From: DATILL01 sp035476575
GTDB lineage: Bacteria > Actinomycetota > Actinomycetes > Mycobacteriales > JACQDL01
Length of the DNA: 64,000 bases
Reading direction: 5' to 3'
Assembly: GCA_035476575.1 (NCBI GenBank)
Contig: DATILL010000040.1
Coordinates: 1-64,000 of the forward strand
A model generated the notes under the pieces. It did not search any database and had not been told where the DNA came from. It worked only from the letters and a program-made list of their open reading frames with translations. Of this stretch, positions 15,907 to 24,712 are shown piece by piece. Position 1 is the stretch's first letter. Each line of letters starts with the position of its first letter. The position numbers and the translations under genes were made by a program.

Positions 15907-16860
15907 TTAGGACGCGGTGAAAACGGGGGCCATGTGCGCGTACTCGGCCACGTTGGGCGGTAGGTCGACGATGATGTCGGTCACGCCGATGTTGGCGCAG
16001 GAACGCAGCCATGCGCGCACCTGCTCCGCCGAGCCGACCAGCTTAGGGGCGTCGATGCCCCGGGTCGGCGCACCGTACCAGAGCCGTTCGTCGTGCACCT
16101 CCTGCTGCTCGCCGAACGCGTAGCTCGCGGTGTGCTCGCTGGAGACCACCTGCGACATGAACAGCCGCCCGGCGACCCTCTGGCGGCGGTCGGGCGGGTA
16201 CAGCTCCGCGGCGGCCGCCCAGGCCTGCTCCTCGGTCTCCCGTACCACCAGGCCGACCAGCATCGAGGTCCGCTCGACCCCCTGCTCGGCCCGGACCCTG
16301 GCGACGTCCTCGGCCAGCTTGTCCCGCGGCCGGGCCATCATCAGCACGATGTCCACGGGGACCACGCCGGGCGTGGACGAGGACGGCGTGACCGCCAGCG
16401 GGCGCCCCTCGTCCGGGTCGATCCGCCGATCGATCTCGGCGCGCAGGTCGACGGCGTACTGGCCGAGCCTGCGCCGGGCAGCCACCTTGTCCTCGACGTC
16501 ACCGGCCGCGCGGGACAGCCGGGTGGCCCCGGCGACGATGTTCACGTGGGTGGGCCGGCCGAACCGGTAGCCGAGGTCGACAACCCGGCGGGCCACCGAC
16601 TCCGCGCTCTCCTGGTGCGGGCGGACGGCCACGATCGGCTGGAGCGCGGTGGAGTAGGCCAGCACGTCGAACGCGGCCAGCCACGGGTCCATTGCGACCG
16701 GGAAGTCGTAGACGAACGCGCCGACGATGCCGATCGCCTCGGCGGCAGCCAGGTAGGCGGTCAACCTGTCGAGATAGGTCCGCATCGGCAGCTTGCCGCC
16801 GAGCCCGAAGCTCTCGGTGTGCGGGGGGACGATCAGGCTCACGGTGTTCCAGTCGGTCAC
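15907..16860 (-). CDS. Luciferase-like (LLM class) flavin-dependent oxidoreductase
   Basis: 317 residues from the GTG at 16860; in-frame starts up to 16950 would overlap the divergent gene. It has the TIM-barrel pattern of bacterial luciferase-like or F420-dependent enzymes: alternating strands, AYLAAAEAIGIVGAFVYDF, RRVVDLGYRFGRPTHVNIVAG and a C-terminal LVGSAEQVRAWLRSCANIGV. Such enzymes use FMNH2 or F420 for monooxygenation or reduction. It is the left-most gene I assign to the biosynthetic cluster, divergent from the FGE-like operon. Substrate unknown. Confidence 0.75.
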   Translation of the reverse strand: MTDWNTVSLIVPPHTESFGLGGKLPMRTYLDRLTAYLAAAEAIGIVGAFVYDFPVAMDPWLAAFDVLAYSTALQPIVAVRPHQESAESVARRVVDLGYRFGRPTHVNIVAGATRLSRAAGDVEDKVAARRRLGQYAVDLRAEIDRRIDPDEGRPLAVTPSSSTPGVVPVDIVLMMARPRDKLAEDVARVRAEQGVERTSMLVGLVVRETEEQAWAAAAELYPPDRRQRVAGRLFMSQVVSSEHTASYAFGEQQEVHDERLWYGAPTRGIDAPKLVGSAEQVRAWLRSCANIGVTDIIVDLPPNVAEYAHMAPVFTAS

Positions 16861-16935
16861 CGGCAGCAGCTTACCGATCAGCACCTGCCCGGATAAGCTA
16901 TGCACGAAGGGCAACTCCACGTTTGGGGGGCGTGC

Positions 16936-17763
16936 ATGCACGTCGGACAACGGTTCACCATGATCGGCTTTCCGGCGCGAGTACTCACCATCGGATCGGT
17001 CGACCTGACCGCCAGCGAGCAGCTACCGCACGAGGTGGAGCTCGACGCGTTCGCCCTTGGCGACACCTGCGTCACCGCGGCCGACTTCCATGCCTTCCTC
17101 CGCGACGCACCGGCCGACGTCGACCATGCGATGATCGACTGCATCGACCCGTGCTTCGTCGTGCACCGCGCCGACGGCTTCCAGCTGCGACCGGGCTGCG
17201 GCGACTACCCGATGATCCAGATCAGCTTCTGGGCCGCGGCCGCGTACTGCAACTGGCTGTCCCGGAACGAGGGGCTGCGCGCGGTCTACGACATCGGCGC
17301 GCGCAGCGCCGACCTCGACCTGGACGGCTACCGGCTGCCCACCGAAGCCGAATGGGAGGCGGCCTGCCGGGACGGCTACCCGGACGGCGCGGTCGTCGAC
17401 CCGGACGGCTGCAACTCAGCGGACGCCGGTCCGGCCTGCTGCAAGCTCCGTGCCGGCGAGACGTTGGCCGGCAACTTCCTGCCGGGGCATGGCGCACCCG
17501 TCCCGGTGGCGAGCCTGCCGCCGGACGCCGCCGGCCTCCACGAGATGCTCGGCAACCTGCGCGAGTGGTGCCAGGACCGGTACGGCGCATACGTCCCCGG
17601 CCGCCAGCGCAACCCCCGCGGCGCGGCTCGCGGGGCGTTCCGGGTGGTGCGCGGCGGATCGTTCATCGACCCGGCCGACTCCCTCGGGCCGGCCAGCAGG
17701 CTGGCCGCCTACGAGGACACCAAGTGCGAGGTCTACGGCTTCCGGGTGGCGCGGCCCCGATGA
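16936..17763 (+). CDS. FGE-sulfatase-fold protein 1
   Basis: 275 residues; the ATG at 16936 follows GGGGGG at 8 bases. It carries the FGE/SUMF1 (C-type-lectin-like) hallmarks YRLPTEAEWEAACR, GLHEMLGNLREWCQDRYG, RVVRGGSF and a closing GFRVARP. Family members include formylglycine-generating copper oxidase and the iron enzymes EgtB/OvoA. The paired copper-binding Cys near the end of true FGE (a CxxxxC near the GFR motif) is not present, only one Cys (DTKCEVYGFR). There is no DinB domain, so it is not EgtB. First gene of an operon coupled to a second FGE-like gene by an ATGA overlap. Confidence 0.75.
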   Translation: MHVGQRFTMIGFPARVLTIGSVDLTASEQLPHEVELDAFALGDTCVTAADFHAFLRDAPADVDHAMIDCIDPCFVVHRADGFQLRPGCGDYPMIQISFWAAAAYCNWLSRNEGLRAVYDIGARSADLDLDGYRLPTEAEWEAACRDGYPDGAVVDPDGCNSADAGPACCKLRAGETLAGNFLPGHGAPVPVASLPPDAAGLHEMLGNLREWCQDRYGAYVPGRQRNPRGAARGAFRVVRGGSFIDPADSLGPASRLAAYEDTKCEVYGFRVARPR

Positions 17764-18488
17764 GCGCTGACGCCACCGCCACCACCGAGCTGCCGGCGTT
17801 CGCCGACGTACCGGCCGGCACCCTGCCGGGCGGTACGCCGACCGGCGGGTTCCGGCTCTCGGTCGTGCCGACCACGGTCGGGCAGTACTGGCACTATCTG
17901 GTCGACCAGGACCTGCACCGGAGGGCGGCACCGCATCTGCACGGCTTCCCGGCCGGCGGGGGGACGGGGCTGCGAGCGACTCCGGCCGGCACAGTGGAGC
18001 TCGATGAGGAGCTGGCCAGGCTGCCGGTGACCGGCGTGACCTGGGTCGGGTCGGTGGCCTACTGCGAGTGGGTGGGCAACCAGCTCGGCGCGCCATGCCG
18101 GCTGCCCACCGCGGCTGAGTGGCACTACGCGGCGGCCGGCCCACGCGGGCTGCGATGGGCGCTGGGCGACGACTTCGACCGCAAGACCTATGCGCCGGCA
18201 GCGAGCGGGCCGCGCCCGGTCGGCGCCACCTCGGCCAATGCGTTCGGGCTGCGCGACATGACCGGGAACGTGTTCGAGTGGTGCGCCGACCCGGTGACCG
18301 CGCCGGAGTCCGCTGGCGGCGGTGCGCTCGGCTCCCGGGTGATCAAGGGCGGAGCTTACACCGTGCGCAACCCGGAAAGCTTCGAGAACGCCACCGTATT
18401 CTCCGCCGACGAGCTGAGCACCGTGCCGTACATAGGTTTTCGTGTGCTATATAAGTTTCGGGTGTTCGGTGACGCTTCCAGCGACTAG
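17760..18488 (+). CDS. FGE-sulfatase-fold protein 2
   Basis: 242 residues, starting at the ATGA overlap with FGE-like 1. Motifs: TTVGQYWHYLVDQD, CRLPTAAEWHYAAAGPRG, GLRDMTGNVFEWCADP, RVIKGGAYTVRNP and IGFRVLYK. It is shorter and divergent from its neighbour and again lacks the FGE copper-site Cys pair. A pair of SUMF1-fold proteins next to carrier proteins suggests a heterodimer or two oxidative steps on a carrier-bound substrate. That is inference. Confidence 0.75.
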   Translation: MSADATATTELPAFADVPAGTLPGGTPTGGFRLSVVPTTVGQYWHYLVDQDLHRRAAPHLHGFPAGGGTGLRATPAGTVELDEELARLPVTGVTWVGSVAYCEWVGNQLGAPCRLPTAAEWHYAAAGPRGLRWALGDDFDRKTYAPAASGPRPVGATSANAFGLRDMTGNVFEWCADPVTAPESAGGGALGSRVIKGGAYTVRNPESFENATVFSADELSTVPYIGFRVLYKFRVFGDASSD

Positions 18489-18546
18489 CACGGTTGCGAT
18501 ACCGCGGTTGATGACCGTGGTGCCTTTCGAGAAAAGGGGAGTTCGT

Positions 18547-18816
18547 GTGGACGGTGCCGAGGTGACGGAGGAGTCGGTCTCCGACACGCTCCACAAGGTG
18601 TTGGCCCGCCACTTGCGGCGGCTGCCCGACGATGTGGACTGGAGCACGGTCACCCTCGCCGATCTGGGGCTGGACTCCATGGTGGCGATCGAGCTGGTGC
18701 TCGACATCGAGGACACCTACGGCGCGCAGTTCCCTGAGGACCTGCTTGTGCGCGAAACATTCGCCACGTTCTGCTCGCTGGAGACCGTGGTCAAGTCGAT
18801 GGTCGCACAGTTGTGA
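18547..18816 (+). CDS. Acyl carrier protein
   Basis: 89 residues from the GTG at 18547, preceded by AGGGGAG; an upstream ATG at 18511 lacks one. It has the carrier motif LADLGLDSMVAIELVLDIED, with Ser44 as the phosphopantetheine attachment site. It is a free-standing carrier in an operon with FGE-like and beta-lactamase-fold genes, and the cluster contains an adenylating ligase (32551-34110) that could load it, as VinN loads VinL in vicenistatin starter formation. The next gene overlaps it by 4 bases. Confidence 0.88.
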   Translation: MDGAEVTEESVSDTLHKVLARHLRRLPDDVDWSTVTLADLGLDSMVAIELVLDIEDTYGAQFPEDLLVRETFATFCSLETVVKSMVAQL

Positions 18817-19091
18817 GCGGGTACCGCCCCAGCTTCGAGGAGTTCGTCGCTCCGCTGCGCGCGGACGCCCCCTCCCTGGCCCCGGACTCGACGCCGCTCA
18901 GCGAGTTGCCCATCGGTGACTACGCCCTGGTCACCTGGCTCGACGACGTGCACGCCCGCCACCCGTTCGATGTCGCCAGCGAGGCGGAGATCGTCGCCCG
19001 GTGGAACACCGCGTCGCTGCGCGAGGTCTACGCGCTGATCTTTCCCGGCCCCGACGCGGACTCCGACCTGACGGGAGCCGGACCATCATGA
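18813..19091 (+). CDS. Degenerate carrier-protein-like protein (no Ser)
   Basis: 92 residues, GTG start overlapping the ACP stop (GTGA) and stop overlapping the next ATG (ATGA). The central segment LSELPIGDYALVTWLDD aligns with the carrier motif LADLGLDSMVAIELVLD of the preceding ACP, with Asp36 where the phosphopantetheine Ser should be. Spacing to a second helix (EAEIVARWNTASLREVYALI) also fits a four-helix carrier. It may be a structural partner or a pseudo-carrier. The fold call is by eye from length, position and pattern, so moderate. Confidence 0.55.
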   Translation: MSGYRPSFEEFVAPLRADAPSLAPDSTPLSELPIGDYALVTWLDDVHARHPFDVASEAEIVARWNTASLREVYALIFPGPDADSDLTGAGPS

Positions 19092-20209
19092 CCGCCAGCA
19101 CCGGCCTCGGCCTGAGCACCGTCCGCGCCCTGTTCGACGCGGAGATCGAGCACGGCCTGCAGTCCGGCGTGCAGCTTTCGATGTCCTACCGTGGCGAGGT
19201 GGCGGACGTCGCTGCCGGCGACAACGGCGCGGGCGCGGCGATGACCGAGGCCACCACGGTGCCGTGGACCTGCTCCTCCAAGCCGCTCGGTGCGATCGCC
19301 ACCGCCGCCGCGTGGGAGACGGGCGCGTTCGACCTGGACACGCCGGTCGTCGACGTACTGCCGGAGTTCACCGGTGGCGGCAAGCACCGGATCCGGATAC
19401 GCGACCTGCTCACCCACACCACCGGTATCCCCGAGCCGACGACGTCGATCGACCCGACAAACGCGAACGTGACCTCGTGGGCGGACATCGACGCGCTGAT
19501 CTGGGCGGTGATCTGCGCCGCCAAGACCACCGCGCTGCCCGGCGCGGTCATGATCTACAACCCGGTGACCAACTGGTTCGTGCTGGATCGGGTGCTGAAC
19601 ACGCTCGGCGGCGGCAGCTCCGGTGACAGCTACCGCACGCTGTTCGACCGGCTCGGACTGTCCGCCACCTTGGGTGCGGACTGGTCGCTACCGGCGGACG
19701 AGCGGGTCACCGTGGTCGCCGCGGCCGACCAGCAGGCCGGCCTGGAGGCAACGCAGCTGGCCAGCCTGCTGCCGCTGCCCGGAGTCGGGATCTGGGGGAC
19801 GATGCGCGATCTGCGCGTGGTGGGCGAGCTGCTGCTGCACCGTGGCGTGCGCAACGGCGACCGGGTCATCTCGCCGGGCAGCGTCGAGGCGCTGACCGCA
19901 ACGCACTGGCCGGGCACCCCGTACAGGTCGGTGGTGGACACCGACTTCGCCTACGGGCTCGGCGTGATGACGCAGCCACTGGTGCTCGGCCGCCGCTGTT
20001 CGGCCCGGACCTACGGCCATGCCGGCGGCAACACCTCCACCCTGTTGGTCGACCCGCTGTTCGACCTGGTGCTGGCCGTCTACTGGAACGGCAGGCAGAA
20101 CGATGTGAAGACCGTCGCCCGACGGTACGCCCTAGTCCGAGCTCTGTACGCCGATCTTGGCCTGCCGCGGTTGCCGGTCGCCGCCAGTGAGGCAGCCGCG
20201 GAGGAGTAG
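19088..20209 (+). CDS. Beta-lactamase-fold acyltransferase/esterase with Cys nucleophile (1)
   Basis: 373 residues of the class C beta-lactamase/esterase (Beta-lactamase PF00144) type. The SxxK motif is replaced by Cys62-Ser-Ser-Lys65 in VPWTCSSKPLGA. The Tyr motif is Y157-N-P (MIYNPVTNWF), and the KTG/HTG equivalent is YGHAGG near residue 317. DLLTHTTGIPEP is typical of the family. Relatives LovD and CapW act as acyl- and amide-forming transferases in antibiotic pathways. The gene is coupled to the carrier-like gene by ATGA, which suggests it moves an acyl group from the adjacent ACP. A close paralogue lies at 27741-28817. Confidence 0.8.
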   Translation: MTASTGLGLSTVRALFDAEIEHGLQSGVQLSMSYRGEVADVAAGDNGAGAAMTEATTVPWTCSSKPLGAIATAAAWETGAFDLDTPVVDVLPEFTGGGKHRIRIRDLLTHTTGIPEPTTSIDPTNANVTSWADIDALIWAVICAAKTTALPGAVMIYNPVTNWFVLDRVLNTLGGGSSGDSYRTLFDRLGLSATLGADWSLPADERVTVVAAADQQAGLEATQLASLLPLPGVGIWGTMRDLRVVGELLLHRGVRNGDRVISPGSVEALTATHWPGTPYRSVVDTDFAYGLGVMTQPLVLGRRCSARTYGHAGGNTSTLLVDPLFDLVLAVYWNGRQNDVKTVARRYALVRALYADLGLPRLPVAASEAAAEE

Positions 20210-20211
20210 GA

Positions 20212-21594
20212 GTGGATGACGTGAGCGCTGACACCGCGACGAGTCGGCTGCCGGGCCCGAGCCTGCTCGGACATGCCCGATACCTCAAGGGACTGGCCGG
20301 CAAGCCGTACGACGCCCTGCTCGACCTGCACCGCACGTACGGGCCGGTGTGCCAGTTCGGGTTCGGCAACACCAGGTACGTGATGATGTTCGGCGCCGAG
20401 GCGAACAAGCTGCTGCTGTCCGACTCGCCGAAGAAGCCGAAGTTCCTGCTGCGGGACGTGCTCGGCCTGCTCATCCCGGTGGTGGGCAGTTGCGCGATGG
20501 TGGTCAGCGACGGCGAGGACCACCGGCGGCGGCGGTCGCTGGTGCAGCCCGCGTTCGCCTACCGGCGGCTGCATAACTACGTGCCGACCATGCTCGACGA
20601 GATTCACCGGATGATCGATAGCTGGGAGGTCGGCGCGACGGTCAACGCATTCGCCGACGTGCGCTCGTGCATCCGGCGGATCGCCATCCGATCGCTGTTC
20701 GGTGAGCGGCTGAAGCAGCACACCGACGAGATCGGCCACGACCTGCAGATCGCGCTGAACTACATCAACCGGTCGCCGTTCCTGCGGTTCGACCACGACC
20801 TGCCGGGCACTGCCTACCGGCGGGCGATGGCCGCCCGCGGCCGCGTGGTCACGCTGGTCGACGAGGAGATCGCCCGGCGGAAGGCCAAGCCCGACGACCA
20901 GGGTGACGTGCTTGACGTGCTGGTCGGCTCGTGCACGCCAAGCGGCGAGAAGCTCAGCGACATCGAGGTGCGTGACCAGGTGATCAGCCTGATCGCCTCC
21001 GGCTACGACTCCAGCAGCTCGGCCGCCGGCTGGGCGATCTACGCGCTGCTCACCCACCCCGAGGTCTACGGCACGGTGCGGGCGGAGGTCACCCGGGTGG
21101 CCGGCGAGGAGGTGCTGACCCAACAGCACCTCGAGGCGATGGACTACGTCGGCTACACGATCAAGGAGATCCTGCGGCTGTACACGCCGGGCGTGCTCAC
21201 CGGGCGGACCGCGGTGGAGGATTTCGAGTTTGCCGGTTACACGGTGCCGAAGGGCACCAAGGTGCTCTACTCGCAGTACGTGACGCACCGGATGCCAGAA
21301 CTGTGGCCGCAGCCGCTCGCGTTCCGGCCCGAACGCTGGGACCCGTCGGCGCCGGACTACCAAGAGCAGGTGCCGTACAGCTGGGTGCCGTTCGGCGGCG
21401 GGCACCGGCACTGCATAGGCTTCACCTTCGCGGAGCTCGAACTGCGCGCGCTGATCGCCGAGCTGGCCCGCCGGACCGAACTGGCCACGGTCGGCGACCC
21501 GGTCCAACCGACCGGGGTGGCCACCATGTGGCCCAAGGGCGGAGTCCCTGTATCCGTCCGGGAAATTCGCCCAATGGTCGCCCGTACGGTCTAG
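20212..21594 (+). CDS. Cytochrome P450 (class with long C-terminus)
   Basis: 460 residues. The heme ligand Cys lies in FGGGHRHCIGF, the ExxR in KEILR, and the I-helix oxygen site reads ASGYDSSSSAAG (Ser in place of the usual Thr pair). The GTG at 20212 follows GAGGAG and lies 2 bases after the preceding stop, so it is the last gene of the FGE-ACP operon. P450s of this shape hydroxylate or desaturate small molecules and need a ferredoxin, none of which is encoded nearby. Confidence 0.9.
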   Translation: MDDVSADTATSRLPGPSLLGHARYLKGLAGKPYDALLDLHRTYGPVCQFGFGNTRYVMMFGAEANKLLLSDSPKKPKFLLRDVLGLLIPVVGSCAMVVSDGEDHRRRRSLVQPAFAYRRLHNYVPTMLDEIHRMIDSWEVGATVNAFADVRSCIRRIAIRSLFGERLKQHTDEIGHDLQIALNYINRSPFLRFDHDLPGTAYRRAMAARGRVVTLVDEEIARRKAKPDDQGDVLDVLVGSCTPSGEKLSDIEVRDQVISLIASGYDSSSSAAGWAIYALLTHPEVYGTVRAEVTRVAGEEVLTQQHLEAMDYVGYTIKEILRLYTPGVLTGRTAVEDFEFAGYTVPKGTKVLYSQYVTHRMPELWPQPLAFRPERWDPSAPDYQEQVPYSWVPFGGGHRHCIGFTFAELELRALIAELARRTELATVGDPVQPTGVATMWPKGGVPVSVREIRPMVARTV

Positions 21595-21841
21595 AGGGCT
21601 AGGTTCAGCGGAGCCGGGTCGCCCGACTGCCGCCCCACACAAGATGACCAAGGCCCGAGATCTACCGCCAGCTCAACCTGAAATGACCTACGACCTGCCG
21701 GGCCCGCGCGGATGCGGTCGCGACCCGGTTCCTGCCCGCTGGCCAGTCGTGGCAGGTGCGCTCGGTGGCGGGTCGAAGGGCCAGCGCGCCTAGTGCGGCT
21801 GCCGTACCAGGCATGACGGGCGCCTCTGGGCGGCACGGCGG

Positions 21842-23110
21842 TCAACGGGCAGGTGGGGTCACACCCCACTGTTCGCCGGTGTCGACCTGCGCATATCGGA
21901 TCGGCTCCTGGAACGCGGTGGTGGTCAGCCGCCAAGATCCGACCAGCTCGTCGCCGTCAACCACCAGCTCCGCTGGCGCCGGGCGGCTGAGGAACGCGGT
22001 CAGACTCGCGGTGAGGCCGTAGGCGCCGACGTTGGGCACGCTCAGCACATCGCCGACCCTGGGCGCGGCGACCTCGGCGCGCACCGCGAGCCGGTCCAGC
22101 GGAGTGCACAGCGGTCCGACCACGTCGACGGTGACCGGCTCGCGGCCGCCGTCCGCGCAGAGGTTGTCGAACGTCGCGTTCGGCCGTAGCACGCGGCCGA
22201 GCCCGGCCATCCCGCCGAGCACGTTGATGCCGGCATCCACCACGATCACCACCCCGCCGCTCCGCTCCTTCACGTCAACCACCGTGGTGAGCAGGTGCCC
22301 GGCGGACGCCGTGATCCTCCGGCCGGTCTCGAACCACACCTCCTCAGCGGCTCCGGCGGCCGAGCCGGCGAGCAGTGCGGTGAGTCCGCTGCGGAGCTCG
22401 GCGAGCGCGCATCCGTTGGCCCGCACGGCATACGGCCACGGGAAACCCCCGCCGAGGTCGACCACCCGGGGCATGACGCCAGCGGCCTTGGACACCTCGT
22501 CGACCACCTGCGTGGCGTGCGCGAAGCCGGCCAGCAGGCGATCGACGCTGTCCAGCTGCGAGCCGAGGTAGACCTGGCAGCCGTCAACGGCCAGCGCACC
22601 AGGAACCGCCCGCCAGGCTCGCGCGGCTTCCGCCGGCTCGAAGCCGAACTGCCTGCCGTCGGCCATGGACAGGCCCGACGCCGGCCGGCCGGTCGGCTGC
22701 AGCCGCAGCAGGACCCGTAGCGGCCGGCCCCTCTCTGCCGCGACCCGGTCGAGCCGGGCCAACTCGACCGGGGACTCGGCGGCGAAGAGGGTGACGCCGC
22801 GCTCCACCGCGGCCGCCACCTCCAGCTCGGACTTGCCGGGCCCGGTGTAGAGCACCTCCGCCGGGTCGAAGCCGGCAGCAATGGCGACGTCCAGCTCGCC
22901 GAGCGAGGACACCTCGGCGCCACAGCCGGCGGCGCGCGCCTCGGACACCAGCGGCTGGAGCGGGTTGGCCTTGAGCGCATAGAGCAGCCTCGAAGAAGCC
23001 GGCAACGCGGCGAGTAACTCGGCGGTCCGTGCCCGCACCTCAGCCAGGTCGTATACGTACAGTGGCGTGCCACACCCTTGCGCCGCGTGCAGTAGTCCGG
23101 CGCGATTCAC
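21842..23110 (-). CDS. PLP-dependent decarboxylase, DAP/ornithine decarboxylase type
   Basis: 422 residues, fold-type III. The PLP lysine is in YALKANPLQPL, the phosphate-binding glycine loop is VVDLGGGFPWPY, the E-x-GR motif is FETGRR and the second-subunit Cys is in GPLCTPLD. The family removes a carboxylate from amino acids such as diaminopimelate. In macrolactam starter pathways (VinO) a homologue decarboxylates carrier-bound 3-methylaspartate to 3-aminoisobutyrate, and the glutamate mutase genes beside it support the same role here. GTG start at 23110, divergent from the radical SAM operon. Confidence 0.88.
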   Translation of the reverse strand: MNRAGLLHAAQGCGTPLYVYDLAEVRARTAELLAALPASSRLLYALKANPLQPLVSEARAAGCGAEVSSLGELDVAIAAGFDPAEVLYTGPGKSELEVAAAVERGVTLFAAESPVELARLDRVAAERGRPLRVLLRLQPTGRPASGLSMADGRQFGFEPAEAARAWRAVPGALAVDGCQVYLGSQLDSVDRLLAGFAHATQVVDEVSKAAGVMPRVVDLGGGFPWPYAVRANGCALAELRSGLTALLAGSAAGAAEEVWFETGRRITASAGHLLTTVVDVKERSGGVVIVVDAGINVLGGMAGLGRVLRPNATFDNLCADGGREPVTVDVVGPLCTPLDRLAVRAEVAAPRVGDVLSVPNVGAYGLTASLTAFLSRPAPAELVVDGDELVGSWRLTTTAFQEPIRYAQVDTGEQWGVTPPAR

Positions 23111-23236
23111 CGCGACTCATGCCCTTTCCCAAGATCAAATACTGCCTCACTGCGCTACCAGCGCCTTGCGCCGAACGCCGGGCCGAGTGTACCATCCTCC
23201 TCGGAGGGTAGCGCCACACCTGGTTGGGGAGACGCT
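23111..23236. promoter_or_regulatory. Divergent promoter region
   Basis: 126 bases between the divergently transcribed decarboxylase and the radical SAM-mutase operon. It must hold both promoters. A GGGGAG ribosome site precedes the ATG at 23237 at 6 bases. I see no convincing operator palindrome. Confidence 0.5.
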
Positions 23237-24274
23237 ATGACGTTCAAATCTCTGGAGATGGCCAAGGTCGGCGCTGGCAATTTGAGAGCCATTGAAATTG
23301 GTGTGACATCCAGATGTAACTTTCGCTGTGACTACTGCGGTGCCTACGATCTGCTCGAGCGAAAGATCCTCTCGGTCGACGACGTCGCTCGAGTAGTCGA
23401 CACGCTGCCTGACCTGGAGCGGGTCAAGCTTTCCGGTGGCGAGGTGCTGCTCGAGTTCGAGATCTGTGAAGGCATCGTCAAGTACTGCACCGAGCGCGGG
23501 ATCGCCACGCAGATCAACTCGAACGGCACGGTACTCAACGACGAGAAGTTCGAGCGGCTCGAGGCGGCGGGGCTCGGCGTGCTGCACTTTTCGCTGAACC
23601 ACACCGACGCAGCCAGCCACTCGGCCTTCTACCGGGTCACCGAGAAGATGTTCCCGAAGATCGTCCACGCGATCAAGCGGGCGGTTGAGTCGCCGACGAT
23701 CGACGCGGTGGTCGAGACGATCCTGTTCAATGAGACCGAGCGAGCCATGGCGGAGGTGCACACGTTCGCCGCGAAGGAGCTCGGGGTGCGCAAGCACGAG
23801 ATCCAGATGGAGATCCCGAGCCTGCACCAAGGCTACGAAAACACCATGTCGCACGACCAGATATGCGAGTCCATCGCCCGGCTGGTGGAGAACCGCGACC
23901 CTAGCTGCACGCTGTTCTTCAGCTGCCTGTCCGCCTACTTCCGGCCGGGCAGCGAGCACTGGACCCGGCTGCAGCCACTGTTCCGCGACCCGGGCGTGAT
24001 CTACGCGAGCTGCATCGAGGGCAAGGCGCAGCTGCACCTGCACTCCAACGGCGACGTGATGATCTGCGAGCTGGGCAACCCCGACGTCATCGGCAACGTG
24101 TTCGACACCGACATGCTGACCATGTATGAGACCAGCCCGAGGCTGCAGGCATTCATCCATATGAAGCACGAGGAGCAGACCTTCTCCTGCTTCCGTCACT
24201 TCGACAAGCCGGGGCAGAAGGAGGGCAGGCCGGACAGCCCGACGGTGCTGCCCATGCCGCAGCTACGGAAGTAA
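23237..24274 (+). CDS. Radical SAM enzyme with SPASM/twitch-like C-terminus
   Basis: 345 residues. The 4Fe-4S motif CNFRCDYC (CxxxCxxC) lies near residue 31, followed by the SAM-binding KLSGGE. The C-terminus has CIEGKAQLHLHSNGDVMICE then IGNVF, the SPASM pattern with Cys and Gly-Asn, and a late Cys in TFSCFRHF, so an auxiliary cluster is likely. SPASM enzymes modify peptides or small carrier-bound substrates by radical chemistry. The stop is immediately followed by the GTG of the B12 subunit gene, so it is expressed with the mutase. Substrate not predictable. Confidence 0.88.
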   Translation: MTFKSLEMAKVGAGNLRAIEIGVTSRCNFRCDYCGAYDLLERKILSVDDVARVVDTLPDLERVKLSGGEVLLEFEICEGIVKYCTERGIATQINSNGTVLNDEKFERLEAAGLGVLHFSLNHTDAASHSAFYRVTEKMFPKIVHAIKRAVESPTIDAVVETILFNETERAMAEVHTFAAKELGVRKHEIQMEIPSLHQGYENTMSHDQICESIARLVENRDPSCTLFFSCLSAYFRPGSEHWTRLQPLFRDPGVIYASCIEGKAQLHLHSNGDVMICELGNPDVIGNVFDTDMLTMYETSPRLQAFIHMKHEEQTFSCFRHFDKPGQKEGRPDSPTVLPMPQLRK

Positions 24275-24712
24275 GTGACGGAGGAGCAGCTCAGCGGGCC
24301 GGGTGTGGTCCTGGGGTTGGTGGGCCACGACATCCACGTGGTCGCCAACCGAGTTCTGACCATCGGCATCGCCGAGAACGGGTTCCGGCCGTACAACATC
24401 GGCACCAACAACGATGTGGACGACTTCGCCGATGCCGTGCTGGAGACCGGTGCGCGTGCCGTGCTGGTCGCGTCGATCAACGGCGAGGGTGAGAAGTCGT
24501 GCGCCGGCTTCGGCGCCCGCTTCGCCGAGCTCGGGCTGTCAGACATCCTGCTGTACATCGGCGGGAACCTGGTGATCGGCACCAAGCCGGCCGAGGAGGT
24601 CCATCAGGTGTTCGCCTCTTATGGCTTCCACCGGGTGTTCCACCAGCCGTCCAGCTTCCAGACGGTGTTCGACGCCCTCAGGCAGGATCTTGGCCATGTT
24701 GCCGCCCGCTAG
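24275..24712 (+). CDS. glmS: Glutamate mutase small (B12-binding, S) subunit
   Basis: 145 residues, GTG start next to the preceding stop. It matches the S component of coenzyme B12-dependent glutamate mutase: GHDIHVVANRVLTIGIAENG at the N-terminus, SINGEGE in the middle and YIGGNLVIG near the end. The cobalamin base-off motif is Asp19-x-His21-x-x-Ala24, with Ala where DxHxxG usually has Gly. With the E subunit it rearranges L-glutamate to (2S,3S)-3-methylaspartate. The last 17 bases overlap the E-subunit gene. Confidence 0.9.
   Translation: MTEEQLSGPGVVLGLVGHDIHVVANRVLTIGIAENGFRPYNIGTNNDVDDFADAVLETGARAVLVASINGEGEKSCAGFGARFAELGLSDILLYIGGNLVIGTKPAEEVHQVFASYGFHRVFHQPSSFQTVFDALRQDLGHVAAR

Noticed and set aside
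16936..18488. Ergothioneine or ovothiol synthase (EgtB/OvoA).
   Set aside because: No DinB-like iron-binding domain and no methyltransferase partner; only the FGE fold is present.
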